A stretch of 64,000 bases of DNA from Bradyrhizobium sp. Arg816 (GCF_029989365.1 NZ_JAPRAQ010000008.1:282752-346751); one strand, 5' to 3'; numbered from the stretch's first letter, positions 19,287-27,324 are shown. Notes: generated from the sequence alone by a model not told the origin. Translations and numbers: made by a program.

Positions 19287-21062
19287 ATGCTTCGCATCGT
19301 CCTCTTCCTCGTCCTGATTGCGCTGGCGGCGGCCGGCGCGGCCTGGGTTGCCGATCAGCCCGGCGATCTCGTCCTGACCGCGGGCGGTTTCCGCGCGTCA
19401 ACGACGCTTCCGAGGTTCGTGTTTCTGCTCGGCATCTTTGCAGCGGCGGTCGTGCTGGTCTGGAGCATCGTGACGATGATCTGGCGCGCGCCGGGACGCC
19501 TGCGCCGCCGCCGTCATGAGAAACGCCATGCGCGCGGCCGCCATGCCATCACCCACGGCCTGCTCGCGATCGGTCATGGCGATACCGCCCTCGCCCGCCG
19601 TCACGCCGATACCGCCCGGCGGCTGGCCGCGAACGATCCGCTCGCACTGCTGCTGCACGCGCAGTCGGCCCAGCTCGAAGGCAATCGCGACGAGGCCCAG
19701 CGCGTCTTCCGCGTCATGGCCGAGCGTGAGGATACCCGGCTGCTCGGCCTGCGAGGCCTGTTCATCGAGGCGCAGCGCGCCGACGATGCGGTCGGCGCCG
19801 TGATGATCGCGGAGGAGGCGATCAAGCTGTCGCCGTCCTCGACCTGGGCCTCGCACGCGGTGCTCGGCTTCCGCTGCGCGCGCGGCGACTGGAGCGGCGC
19901 ACTCGCGATCCTCGATTCGAATCTGTCCGCGGGCCTGATCGACAAGGCGGCCTATCGCCGCCAGCGCGGCGTGCTGCTCACGGCCCGCGCGCTGGAATTG
20001 GAAACCATGGACCGCGACGTGGCGCGCGAGAGCGTGATGGAGGCCATCAAGCTCGCGCCGACGCTGGTGCCGGCCGCGGTGCTCGCGGCCAGGTTCGAGA
20101 GCGAGGCGCATCAGGTGCGGCGCTCCATGAAGCTGGTCGAGGCCGCGTGGCTCGCCAATCCGCATCCGGATCTTGCCGACGCCTACGCGCATGTGAAGCT
20201 CGGCGACTCCGCGCGACAGCGCTTGCAGCGGGTCGAGACGCTGGCGGCCAAGACGCCGGCCGACAAGGCGGGCCATGTCGAGGGCCAGCTCGCGATCGCG
20301 CGCGCCGCGATCGACGCCTCCGAGTTCGCCCGCGCGCGCGCGGTGCTGGCACCCTACGTCAATGATCCAACCCAGCGCGTCGCGCTGCTGATGGCCGAGC
20401 TCGAGCGTACCGAGCATGGCGACGGCGGCCGTGCCCGCGCCTGGACCCTGCGCGCGGTGCGCGCCCGCCACGATCCGGCCTGGACCGCGGACGGCTATGT
20501 CAGCGACCGCTGGCGTCCGGTCTCGCCGGTCACCGGCCGTCTCGATGCCTTCCAGTGGCAAACGCCGGTCGCGAGCCTCCCCTCCGACAAGGGCGCCACG
20601 ATCGAATCCTCGGCCTTCGAGGAAGCCATGCTGGCCGCGCCGCCGCCGAAGCGGGTGACGGCGGCCCCGAGCGAAGCCCCGGTGGAACCGCCGGCGGCTG
20701 CACCGGATCCGCTGCCCGCCGCACAGGACAATTCGCCTCCTGAGGCCAAGGAGACGACCGGCGAGGCCGCCAAGGAAGAGCCCGCGGTCACGCCGGCCGC
20801 CGAGCCGGTCAATCCCGCCCCTGAGACGGCCGAATCATCGCCGGAGGCGGCAACGCCGGTGTTCCGGACCCGTGCCGACCTCGGCAAGCCTGCGCCGGCC
20901 CCGATCCAGGCCGTCATCCCGATCGTCCGCGCTCCCGATGATCCCGGGATCGATGACGAGGGTCCGAGCGATGAATTTGCGGAACAAATCGGCACGCCCA
21001 GAACCCATGCAAAGGCCCAGGCCGGCGGCTGGCGCGGATTCTGGTCCCGCTGGGGCGCGTAA
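19287..21062 (+). CDS. hemY: HemY-like TPR membrane protein
   Basis: 591 residues. Two N-terminal membrane helices (3-22 and about 43-65) are followed by HemY-N (GDLVLTAGGFRASTT) and a TPR-like array of helical repeats (about 95-400), ending in a long Ala/Pro/Glu-rich tail. HemY proteins are linked to late heme synthesis through gene position; a biochemical role is not established. ATG 19287 follows AGGGAT and lies 37 bp from the Mic60 stop. It is the last protein gene before tRNA-Thr. The Pro-rich tail is long compared with enterobacterial HemY. Confidence 0.9.
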   Translation: MLRIVLFLVLIALAAAGAAWVADQPGDLVLTAGGFRASTTLPRFVFLLGIFAAAVVLVWSIVTMIWRAPGRLRRRRHEKRHARGRHAITHGLLAIGHGDTALARRHADTARRLAANDPLALLLHAQSAQLEGNRDEAQRVFRVMAEREDTRLLGLRGLFIEAQRADDAVGAVMIAEEAIKLSPSSTWASHAVLGFRCARGDWSGALAILDSNLSAGLIDKAAYRRQRGVLLTARALELETMDRDVARESVMEAIKLAPTLVPAAVLAARFESEAHQVRRSMKLVEAAWLANPHPDLADAYAHVKLGDSARQRLQRVETLAAKTPADKAGHVEGQLAIARAAIDASEFARARAVLAPYVNDPTQRVALLMAELERTEHGDGGRARAWTLRAVRARHDPAWTADGYVSDRWRPVSPVTGRLDAFQWQTPVASLPSDKGATIESSAFEEAMLAAPPPKRVTAAPSEAPVEPPAAAPDPLPAAQDNSPPEAKETTGEAAKEEPAVTPAAEPVNPAPETAESSPEAATPVFRTRADLGKPAPAPIQAVIPIVRAPDDPGIDDEGPSDEFAEQIGTPRTHAKAQAGGWRGFWSRWGA

Positions 21063-21161
21063 GGCACATTTCGAAGCCCGCTCCACCTTGCCAATTCGGG
21101 CCACGCCCGATATCAGGAGCGCGCGTATCGGGACCGGCATTGCCGGGTCCCGGCAGGGTTC

Positions 21162-21237
21162 GCCGCAATAGCTCAGTTGGTAGAGCACGTCATTCGTAAT
21201 GACGGGGTCGGGGGTTCGAATCCCTCTTGCGGCACCA
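21162..21237 (+). tRNA. tRNA-Thr (anticodon CGT)
   Basis: 76 nt including an encoded CCA. The acceptor stem GCCGCAA/TTGCGGC is a perfect 7 bp. D-arm GCTCAGTTGGTAGAGC, anticodon arm CGTCA-TTCGTAA-TGACG with anticodon CGT (codon ACG), and T-arm GGGGGTTCGAATCCCTC are all present. It is flanked downstream by AT-richer methyltransferase genes. Confidence 0.97.
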
Positions 21238-21238
21238 T

Positions 21239-22060
21239 TTATCGCTCTGATTTTTCGTCGTTTTCCCCGCCGTTGTTTCGTCCTCGCTCCGATGCAGCCT
21301 CGCCGCGAGACGGCATACCATTGCCTCGGACTTTGCGCAGGCTTTCGACTTCCCACAGCGCCAGTTGCCGCCGGTCGAACGGTGGGACGTAGTCGTCCAG
21401 CACCTTGATCGGCGGCGGGAAGTTGTAGGGCGGAGCGTTCAGATCGATGGAGAAGAAGTCACCCGTGCGGATCGCACGATTTCGGCCAGCCGGGTAAGTG
21501 GTGGTCAGGAGATACTTGATGTTGGATCGAAGAATGTTGTCGATTGCTTGAAAAATCATCTCTTCGGAAAGATGAATGAAGCAATCGCGGCAGAGCAGCA
21601 GGTCAGCTTCCGGGAGCGGATCGTTGCAGAGATCGATCCGGAGGAACGTGCGATCTGGGCGACTGTATTGGTCACCCGTTCGCGCAATCAGTTCCGGAAC
21701 GATGTCTCCCCCAATGTAGCGAGAAATTGGAAGTTCGATCTTCGACAACCAATGAAAATCACCGCAAGGCAAATCGAGCAGGGTACGGATCCCGAGGTCG
21801 CCAACCAGACCAGGAAGGCTTTCCCGCACCCTTTGGGTATTGTGCAGCGTGGATCCGCCGCCGGAAGCGGTTTCCTTGTAACCCCAGACGTTGCGACGAT
21901 AGATCTCGCCGAACACCTCGCCAGGCGTTCCACGGAGATTGCGCACCATCTGCGTGCGCAACCAGATCAGCGCGGGCTCTGGTAACGTCTGGCGCGCGAT
22001 GTCGATAGCCGTCGAGAAAAAGGCCGTCTGACGTAACCAGTCTGCAAACTTGTCGAACAC
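21239..22060 (-). CDS. class I SAM-dependent methyltransferase (orphan), AT-rich
   Basis: 273 residues from GTG 22060, which follows GGGGG; a TTG at 22081 is possible. The frame stays open to 22411 only as a shadow of the upstream gene. The Rossmann methyltransferase core is LLDLPCGDFHWLSKIELPISRYIGGDIV (motif I and the acidic end of strand 2), with LCRDCFIHLSEEMIFQAIDNIL downstream. The substrate is unknown. It follows the TIGR04325-like methyltransferase gene with 22 bp between. Some 60-base rows are only about 45% GC, against 65-70% for neighbours, which suggests recent acquisition. The stop lies two bases from the tRNA-Thr 3' end. Confidence 0.8.
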   Translation of the reverse strand: MFDKFADWLRQTAFFSTAIDIARQTLPEPALIWLRTQMVRNLRGTPGEVFGEIYRRNVWGYKETASGGGSTLHNTQRVRESLPGLVGDLGIRTLLDLPCGDFHWLSKIELPISRYIGGDIVPELIARTGDQYSRPDRTFLRIDLCNDPLPEADLLLCRDCFIHLSEEMIFQAIDNILRSNIKYLLTTTYPAGRNRAIRTGDFFSIDLNAPPYNFPPPIKVLDDYVPPFDRRQLALWEVESLRKVRGNGMPSRGEAASERGRNNGGENDEKSER

Positions 22061-22082
22061 ATCGCCCCCGTATTGTCGCAAG

Positions 22083-22739
22083 CTAGACCCGCGCGAACCT
22101 GAATTGTTGCGTGCCGCGCTCGGTGCGATCCGGGCTCCGCTCAGTGATGCGAAATCCCTCATGGGCCTGGATGAATGCTTGCTCGGAGATCCAGTTGCGC
22201 TCGTATCTGACGAGCTTCTCCCTGGAGGCGAGCGACGACCCTGGGCCGTTGTCGCTGAGGTACGATGTCTGAACCTCTCGCCGGGTCTCTTCGCTGATCG
22301 GAACGCGGTACCATGCCAACGTTGCCGGCCGAACCGTGCACAGCGTTCTGACGGTTTCCAATGCATCCGGGACGTATTGTATGGCCCCATTCGAGTGGAT
22401 GAGATCGACACTGCCGAGCCAGTCGGCGGCCTGGTCGATGCGCTCGAAAAACATCAGCCTATCGGTGCCAAGCTCCTTGGCGCGCCGCACCATTGCAGGC
22501 GTCTCAACCACCGCCCATCGAATGTCCGGGCATTGCCGGCGCGCCACCTTGTAATGCAGGCCAGCGCCGCCGCCGAAATCCAGAACCGTGTTCATGCCCG
22601 CGACCAGCGGCCAGTCGCTGTCCGGGTTGTAGTTGATTGTCTTCAGGAAAATCGTTTCGACCAGTTCAGGATTCTCGTACCCCTGAACAACCTCTCGCGG
22701 CGGCAGCAGCTTACGCTTCACTCGCTGGATGAAGGTCAT
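22083..22739 (-). CDS. TIGR04325-like methyltransferase
   Basis: 218 residues from ATG 22739 (MTFIQRVKRKLLPPREVV); the frame is open to 22808. A SAM-binding motif VLDFGGGAGLHYKVARRQCP is followed by RWAVVETPAMVRRAKELG and SVDLIHSNGAIQYVPDALETV, matching the TIGR04325 group often seen in surface polysaccharide clusters. No glycosyltransferase or sugar gene is nearby, so the two methyltransferases look like an isolated pair. Base composition is lower in GC than the surroundings. Methylation of an envelope glycan is an inference from the family only. Confidence 0.78.
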   Translation of the reverse strand: MTFIQRVKRKLLPPREVVQGYENPELVETIFLKTINYNPDSDWPLVAGMNTVLDFGGGAGLHYKVARRQCPDIRWAVVETPAMVRRAKELGTDRLMFFERIDQAADWLGSVDLIHSNGAIQYVPDALETVRTLCTVRPATLAWYRVPISEETRREVQTSYLSDNGPGSSLASREKLVRYERNWISEQAFIQAHEGFRITERSPDRTERGTQQFRFARV

Positions 22740-22950
22740 ACGGGCGGACTCGGCACGCCTTTTGATACGTGTCGAGCGTCTACCACGATCAGAAACATTC
22801 GGAAACAATCGTGAAACGCGCCATCCTGCGCGGCGCGTCCTAGGCTTTCACCGGGATGTCTGCGCGATTCCGAGACCTTTCCGGACGTGACGTCGCGGGT
22901 TTACCGCCGCGGATGCCTGATCGCGGATTCAAGACCGAGCGCGCAGTCTA

Positions 22951-22966
22951 TGTGATGCCAGTCACG
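22951..22966. promoter_or_regulatory. CRP-type palindrome (TGTGA-N6-TCACG)
   Basis: TGTGATGCCAGTCACG has one mismatch to the symmetric TGTGA-N6-TCACA site. Its centre lies about 65 bp before the ATG of the small exported protein at 23024, a position compatible with activation from near -41. Confidence 0.5.
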
Positions 22967-23023
22967 TAACCCCCGTCGTGAGTCCCCTAGTCTCGCGGTC
23001 TCGCAAACACGGGGAGATTTCAC

Positions 23024-23398
23024 ATGCGCAAGATCATTCTGGTGGCCGCCATGGTCCTGGCTTCTGCATCTGCCCATGCCGGCGACCGCAGCCTGTCACT
23101 GGCCACGGCAACGGCCGCTCCGCAAGCCACCACGACCACCGCGCCGACGATACAAATCAGCGAAGTCGCGCCAGCCACGGAAGCTCCGAAATACGTCGAT
23201 CGTCCGCCGGCAGTCTCGGCCCCTGCTCCCGCCGTGGCGACGACTCCTGCCGTGACCGCGACAACGACGACCTCAGCGCCGGTGACGACAAGCAAGCCCG
23301 CCACGAAGACGGCGAAGGCGGGCAAGCCGAAGCACAACCGCAGCTGGACCGAAGGCCGCATCATCAGCGAGCTGCATCGCCACGGCATCTACTGGTAA
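23024..23398 (+). CDS. small exported Thr/Ala/Pro-rich protein, unknown function
   Basis: 124 residues. The signal peptide is RKIILVAAMVLASASAHA with cleavage before GDRS. The mature N-terminal 80 residues are low-complexity Ala/Thr/Pro/Val. The last 20 or so residues are different in character: basic KPKHNRSWTEG followed by RIISELHRHGIYW, an amphipathic helix with aromatic end, which looks like the conserved functional part. I do not recognise a named family. GGGGAG precedes the ATG, and a CRP-type palindrome lies upstream. It may bind the envelope or peptidoglycan; this is a guess. Confidence 0.75.
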   Translation: MRKIILVAAMVLASASAHAGDRSLSLATATAAPQATTTTAPTIQISEVAPATEAPKYVDRPPAVSAPAPAVATTPAVTATTTTSAPVTTSKPATKTAKAGKPKHNRSWTEGRIISELHRHGIYW

Positions 23399-23421
23399 GC
23401 CGCTGCTCGCTACAAAAGCAA

Positions 23422-23445
23422 ATGGCCGGGCAAGAGCCCGGCCAT
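23422..23445. terminator. hairpin between convergent genes
   Basis: Perfect 10-bp stem ATGGCCGGGC / GCCCGGCCAT with an AAGA loop. No long T-run follows on either strand. It lies between the convergent ends of the small exported protein gene and the deacetylase gene and probably serves both. Confidence 0.7.
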
Positions 23446-23471
23446 GCGCGCATTGAGGAAGCGTTTCGGGC

Positions 23472-24533
23472 TTACTGCGACACCGTCTGCACCACGCTCG
23501 TTATCGGACGCGTGTTCGTGCTTGCGGTCGGCACCTTCATATCTTTCATCAGCGCCTCGTCATATTCCGGCAGCGTCTGAAGCGTCGTCTTCGCTTTCAT
23601 CTGCACGACCTTGTATCCGCCGGCCTTGAGCCGCGCGAGCAGCGCCGGCATCGCTTCGCCGGTGTGCTTCTGGAAGTCGTGCATCAGGATGATGCCCTTG
23701 CCGAGCTTGTCGAGCCGCGTCATCACCGTCTCGACGATCTTCTCCGGTGTGGCACCCTTCCTGAAGTCGAAGGAGTCGATGTCGGTCGAGAACATCGCGA
23801 CGTTGCGGGTGCCGAAATAGCTCACGATCGCCGGATTGTGCTGAAGCTGCGGGAAGCGGAAGAACGGCGCGGGGTTGGCACCGAGCGCGAATCTCACCGC
23901 ACTGATACCCTTTTCGACCTCGTCCTTGGCCTGCTGCTCCGTCATCTTCTTGCCGTTCAGGTTGACATGCGACCAGGTGTGCGTGCCGACCGTGTGGCCC
24001 TGGGCCAGCACCTGGCGCAGGATTTCCGGATGATAGGTCGCGTGCTTGCCGACCGAGAAGAACAGACCCTTGGTGCATTCATCCGCGAGCGCCTTCAGCA
24101 CTGCGGGCGTGTTGACCGGCCAGGGACCGTCGTCGAAGGTCAGCACGACCTCCTTGTCGGTGAGGAAGTCGAACTGCTTGAAATGCTCGAAGCCGAAGCC
24201 GGGTCCGCCGGTGGTGTCGATCTCGACCACGCGGGCAACGCCCAGCGCGTTCGGATTGGCACAGGTCGACCGCTGCTGCACCGGCATGGCCGGAGCGGGC
24301 GCAGGCGCCGCTGCCTGAGCAACTGCCGTCGGCCTGGCCGCGATCGCCGCGGTGGTCTCGACGTCATCCTTGGCCGCGAGCTTCGCCTGTGCCGGCAATT
24401 GATCGGCGGCACGGGCGGCCGTTGTTTTGGGGGCGCCCTGATCGGCGCGCGCGGAATAATAAAACCAACCGCCGGCGGCGATCACGACCGCCGCAACTAC
24501 ACTGGCCAGCATCAGGCCCAACGCATTACGCAT
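23472..24533 (-). CDS. polysaccharide deacetylase (NodB homology domain), membrane-anchored or exported
   Basis: 353 residues. An N-terminal hydrophobic segment (about 5-25, LGLMLASVVAAVVIAAGGWFYY) is followed by an Ala/Pro linker to about residue 90. The NodB domain has motif 1 VVLTFDDGPWP (two Asp), motif 2 HTVGTHTWSHVNL (His-x3-His), FFRFPQ (motif 3) and GIILMHDF (motif 5), so the metal-dependent active site looks intact. The substrate could be chitin-like or peptidoglycan glycans. ATG 24533 follows GGAAAG. It is divergent from the Cys-rich protein gene at 24787. Confidence 0.9.
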   Translation of the reverse strand: MRNALGLMLASVVAAVVIAAGGWFYYSARADQGAPKTTAARAADQLPAQAKLAAKDDVETTAAIAARPTAVAQAAAPAPAPAMPVQQRSTCANPNALGVARVVEIDTTGGPGFGFEHFKQFDFLTDKEVVLTFDDGPWPVNTPAVLKALADECTKGLFFSVGKHATYHPEILRQVLAQGHTVGTHTWSHVNLNGKKMTEQQAKDEVEKGISAVRFALGANPAPFFRFPQLQHNPAIVSYFGTRNVAMFSTDIDSFDFRKGATPEKIVETVMTRLDKLGKGIILMHDFQKHTGEAMPALLARLKAGGYKVVQMKAKTTLQTLPEYDEALMKDMKVPTASTNTRPITSVVQTVSQ

Positions 24534-24661
24534 CGCTATTCTTTCCAATTACGCAACCAACCCGGCGGAATCTCCCGCGCGACGAGCCATTAATGCGAAG
24601 GAACAGTTAACGTGACACCAACACGACGGCGTTTGAGCCGGATTTTCAGCGAGGTGCACCA

Positions 24662-24677
24662 TGTGACGGAGGTCACA
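24662..24677. promoter_or_regulatory. CRP-type palindrome, perfect TGTGA-N6-TCACA
   Basis: TGTGACGGAGGTCACA is an exact symmetric site in the divergent space between the deacetylase gene and the Cys-rich protein gene. It is paired with a second site 30 bp downstream. Confidence 0.6.
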
Positions 24678-24691
24678 GAGGGCGGGCGACC

Positions 24692-24707
24692 CGTGACCGT
24701 CATCACA
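24692..24707. promoter_or_regulatory. second CRP-type palindrome (CGTGA-N6-TCACA)
   Basis: CGTGACCGTCATCACA, with one mismatch to the symmetric consensus. Its centre is 30 bp from the first site, about three helical turns, so two dimers could sit on the same face of the DNA. Confidence 0.5.
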
Positions 24708-24786
24708 GTGGAAACTGTTTTGCCGGAGCATCGTAGTTCCCATCAACAACGGGGCCCGCTTCCGGCGACGCCCATGGGAGCTTCAA

Positions 24787-25095
24787 ATGGCTAAGTCTTT
24801 TTCTGCCGAAACGCTGACCAGTAGGATCCGCGACGCCAGCTTGGCTCTGGGCCTTGCCGCCATCGTCTCGATCGTCGCGACGACCTCGAGCTTCGCCTTC
24901 TCGGCCGAGGCGCAGCAGCAGTGCACCGGCGATGCCTTCCGCCTGTGCTCCTCGGAAATCCCCAACGTCCCGAAGATCACGGCGTGCATGATGAAGCATC
25001 GTTCCGACCTGAGCGCCGGCTGCCGCGCGGTGATGGACAAGGACCTCGCAAAGGGCGCCTCACGCAAGGTCGCTGACGCCCAGGACAAGCAGTAG
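24787..25095 (+). CDS. small exported Cys-rich protein, GLG1-repeat-like
   Basis: 102 residues. A long N-region is followed by a hydrophobic signal segment (LALGLAAIVSIVATTSSFAFSAEA). The mature part has four Cys in the pattern CTGDAFRLCSSEIPNVPKI, TACMMKHRSDLSAGCRAVM, which resembles the cysteine-rich repeat of eukaryotic GLG1/ESL-1. The same pattern recurs in the next gene at 25258, so they are tandem paralogues. GGGAG precedes the ATG, and two CRP-type palindromes lie 80-125 bp upstream. Function is unknown; disulfide-stabilised periplasmic binding is plausible. Confidence 0.75.
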   Translation: MAKSFSAETLTSRIRDASLALGLAAIVSIVATTSSFAFSAEAQQQCTGDAFRLCSSEIPNVPKITACMMKHRSDLSAGCRAVMDKDLAKGASRKVADAQDKQ

Positions 25096-25257
25096 GACAA
25101 CGCGCAACCGCGATCGTTGTTGGCTCCCATCGCGATGTGCTCTCGGCGTCAAGCCGGGGCCACGCGCGCCAGTCCCGCTCGGCAATAAAGCCGTTGCGGC
25201 TCCGGGATCGTCGCACTAGCTTCCCCCGCACATCCTTGGGGTAAGAGGCATTACGCG

Positions 25258-25473
25258 ATGACCAGATTTCTTTTCATTGTTTCTTTGATTCTGTGCGCAT
25301 CGAGCGTCTCGGCGCAACAGCAGCCCGGCCACGATGCCTGCGCGCGCGATGTGACGCGCTTCTGCCGTGCCGTGATGAACAATGGCGATGGCGCCGTGCT
25401 CGCTTGCCTCAAGCAGAACCGCACCCGCCTCAGCAAAGCCTGCGACAAGGTGCTGACGGATCACGGGCAGTAG
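25258..25473 (+). CDS. small exported Cys-rich protein, paralogue of 24787
   Basis: 71 residues. The signal peptide is RFLFIVSLILCASSVSA. The mature part has the same four-Cys layout as its neighbour (CARDVTRFCRAVMNNGDG then VLACLKQNRTRLSKAC), followed by KVLTDHG. AGAGG lies nine bases before the ATG. The 162-bp gap to the previous gene contains no clear terminator, so co-transcription is possible. No known function; the compact single repeat suggests a minimal disulfide-bonded helical unit. Confidence 0.75.
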   Translation: MTRFLFIVSLILCASSVSAQQQPGHDACARDVTRFCRAVMNNGDGAVLACLKQNRTRLSKACDKVLTDHGQ

Positions 25474-25499
25474 GGGTTCTCGTAGCTACGCAGCAAAAC

Positions 25500-27188
25500 C
25501 TACGTGCTGCTTCCCGCCGCGCTCGCGACCACAGGCAGCACCTCGGCGCCGGCACGATCCGGCGTCTCTTCCTTCCAGCGCACCGAGCCGAACGGACGCT
25601 CCAGCATGCGGCGGATCCGCACCGGATCGGGGCCGATATGGAAATCGATCGCCTGCTGATGCAACGCGCGTTCGGACTGCGTCGAGCGGTTGCGCTGGCG
25701 CAGATAATCGAGCCAGGTCGGACAGTGGTAGCGCTCGGTCCACAATTCGGGGTCCGCGATGTCGCGCGCAATCGACCAGCCATAGGCGCCGTTGCGCTGC
25801 CGGGAGAGCTGCACGTCCTGCATCACATTGTGGAAGGCGCGCGCGTTCTCTTGGCTCACCCTATATTCGATCTCGACCACCAGCGGCCCGCTGCGCGCCG
25901 TCAGCGACAGTTTGACTTCCGGATCGGCCAGCACGTCCGCGTCCTCGTTGCGGGCGCCGACGCGCGGCATCGCCAGCCAAATGCCGAGCACCGGCGAGAT
26001 CAGCATCAGGCTGGCGGCCGTGAGCAGCGCGACCTCGACGCCGGCATAATCGGTGAGATGGCCCCAGCCCCAGGCGCCGATCGCGATGCCGCCGGATATC
26101 GAGGCCTGGAACGCCGCGAGCGAACGGCCCGCGACCCAGCGCGGCGCCGAGAGCTGCACGCCGATGTTGAACAGCGCGACGGCGGCCATCCAGACCGCAC
26201 CGGCGAGCACAAGCGCCGCCGCCGTCAGCACCGGCTCCGTGCTCACGGCAAGCGCGGCCATCGCGAATGCCATCGAGATGGTGCAGGCGCGGATCGCGGC
26301 CTCGCCGCTCATGCGCTTGCGCAATTCATGGATGTTGAGCGCACCGACGACGGCGCCCATGCCGAAGGCACCCAGCATGATGCCGTAGGTCTGCGCGCCG
26401 CCATGCAGCAGGTCGCGCGCGATCAGCGGCATCAGGGCCATGATGGCGCCGCCGATCAGGCCCATCACCAGCGTGCGCAACAGCACGATCTTGATCGGCG
26501 GCGAATTGGTGATGTAGCGGAAGCCCGAGACCATCGCGCGGTTGAGCTTCTCCCGCGGCAGGCGCGAGGGCTCGGTGCTGCGCCGCCAGAGCAGCAGCAC
26601 CACCAGCAGCGGCAGATAGAGGATCGCGTTGCAGGCAAACGCCGCCACCGCGCCGAGCGAGGCGACGATGACGCCGCCGACCGCGGGACCGAAGCTGCGT
26701 GCAATATTGTAGCTGATGCCGTTCAGTGCGACGGCTGACGGCAGTGATTCGGGCGGGACCTGCTCGCTGACCGAGGATTGCCACGCCGGCCCGAACAGCG
26801 CATTGCCGCTGCCCACTACAAAGCAGAAGACGAGCAGCGTTTCCGGAGTGATCAGCTTGAGCCAGGCCAGCACCGTCAGCGCAGTCGCGCCGATCAGCGC
26901 GATCGCGAGCGAAATCAAGGTCACGATCCGCCGGTCATACATGTCGGCGATGGCGCCGGCCGGCATCGAGATCAACATGATCGGCAGCATCAGCGCGGTC
27001 TGCACCAGCGCCACCTTGTCGGCCGAGGCCGCCATCTGCGTCATCGCCCAGGCCGCGCCCACGCCCTGGATCAGGAGGCCAAGATTGGAGAGCAGGCTGG
27101 CGAGCCAGATGCGCCGGAACACGGTGTACCGCAGGGGTGCGGCGATGCCGTCGCCGGCGAATTTCTGACGGTTCGGCTGCTCGGTCAT
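25500..27188 (-). CDS. MFS exporter (MFS_3/EntS-like) with C-terminal monooxygenase-like domain
   Basis: 562 residues. About the first 410 are an MFS permease with 10-12 helices (RRIWLASLLSNLGLLIQGVGAAWAM, LISMPAGAIADMYDRRIV, SISGGIAIGAWGWGHL). The last 150 or so form a soluble domain (PLVVEIEYRVSQENARAF, WTERYHCPTWLDYLRQ) that resembles the dimeric alpha/beta-barrel of antibiotic-biosynthesis monooxygenases. This layout is that of the MFS_3 group related to enterobactin exporter EntS; the substrate is unknown. ATG 27188 has AAGGGGAT upstream and is preferred over ATG 27200. Confidence 0.87.
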   Translation of the reverse strand: MTEQPNRQKFAGDGIAAPLRYTVFRRIWLASLLSNLGLLIQGVGAAWAMTQMAASADKVALVQTALMLPIMLISMPAGAIADMYDRRIVTLISLAIALIGATALTVLAWLKLITPETLLVFCFVVGSGNALFGPAWQSSVSEQVPPESLPSAVALNGISYNIARSFGPAVGGVIVASLGAVAAFACNAILYLPLLVVLLLWRRSTEPSRLPREKLNRAMVSGFRYITNSPPIKIVLLRTLVMGLIGGAIMALMPLIARDLLHGGAQTYGIMLGAFGMGAVVGALNIHELRKRMSGEAAIRACTISMAFAMAALAVSTEPVLTAAALVLAGAVWMAAVALFNIGVQLSAPRWVAGRSLAAFQASISGGIAIGAWGWGHLTDYAGVEVALLTAASLMLISPVLGIWLAMPRVGARNEDADVLADPEVKLSLTARSGPLVVEIEYRVSQENARAFHNVMQDVQLSRQRNGAYGWSIARDIADPELWTERYHCPTWLDYLRQRNRSTQSERALHQQAIDFHIGPDPVRIRRMLERPFGSVRWKEETPDRAGAEVLPVVASAAGSST

Positions 27189-27324
27189 ATCCCCTTCCAT
27201 ATGGGCTGGCAGAAGTGGTCTCAGGTGATTCCGGCAGGCTCAGTGATGCCCGCGAAAGTCCTTCGCTGTCCAGTGGTTAGGCCGGTATAAGCGGTACAAA
27301 GAGATGGTTTTGCCGGAGAAACAT

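Noticed and set aside
22061..22411. N-terminal extension of the methyltransferase frame
   Set aside because: It lies wholly within the upstream methyltransferase gene in another frame and is Ser/Arg-rich without fold features; the true start is near 22060-22081.
21162..23023. Integrative element at tRNA-Thr
   Set aside because: No integrase gene and no second copy of the tRNA 3' end was seen up to 23023; only the composition hints at transfer.
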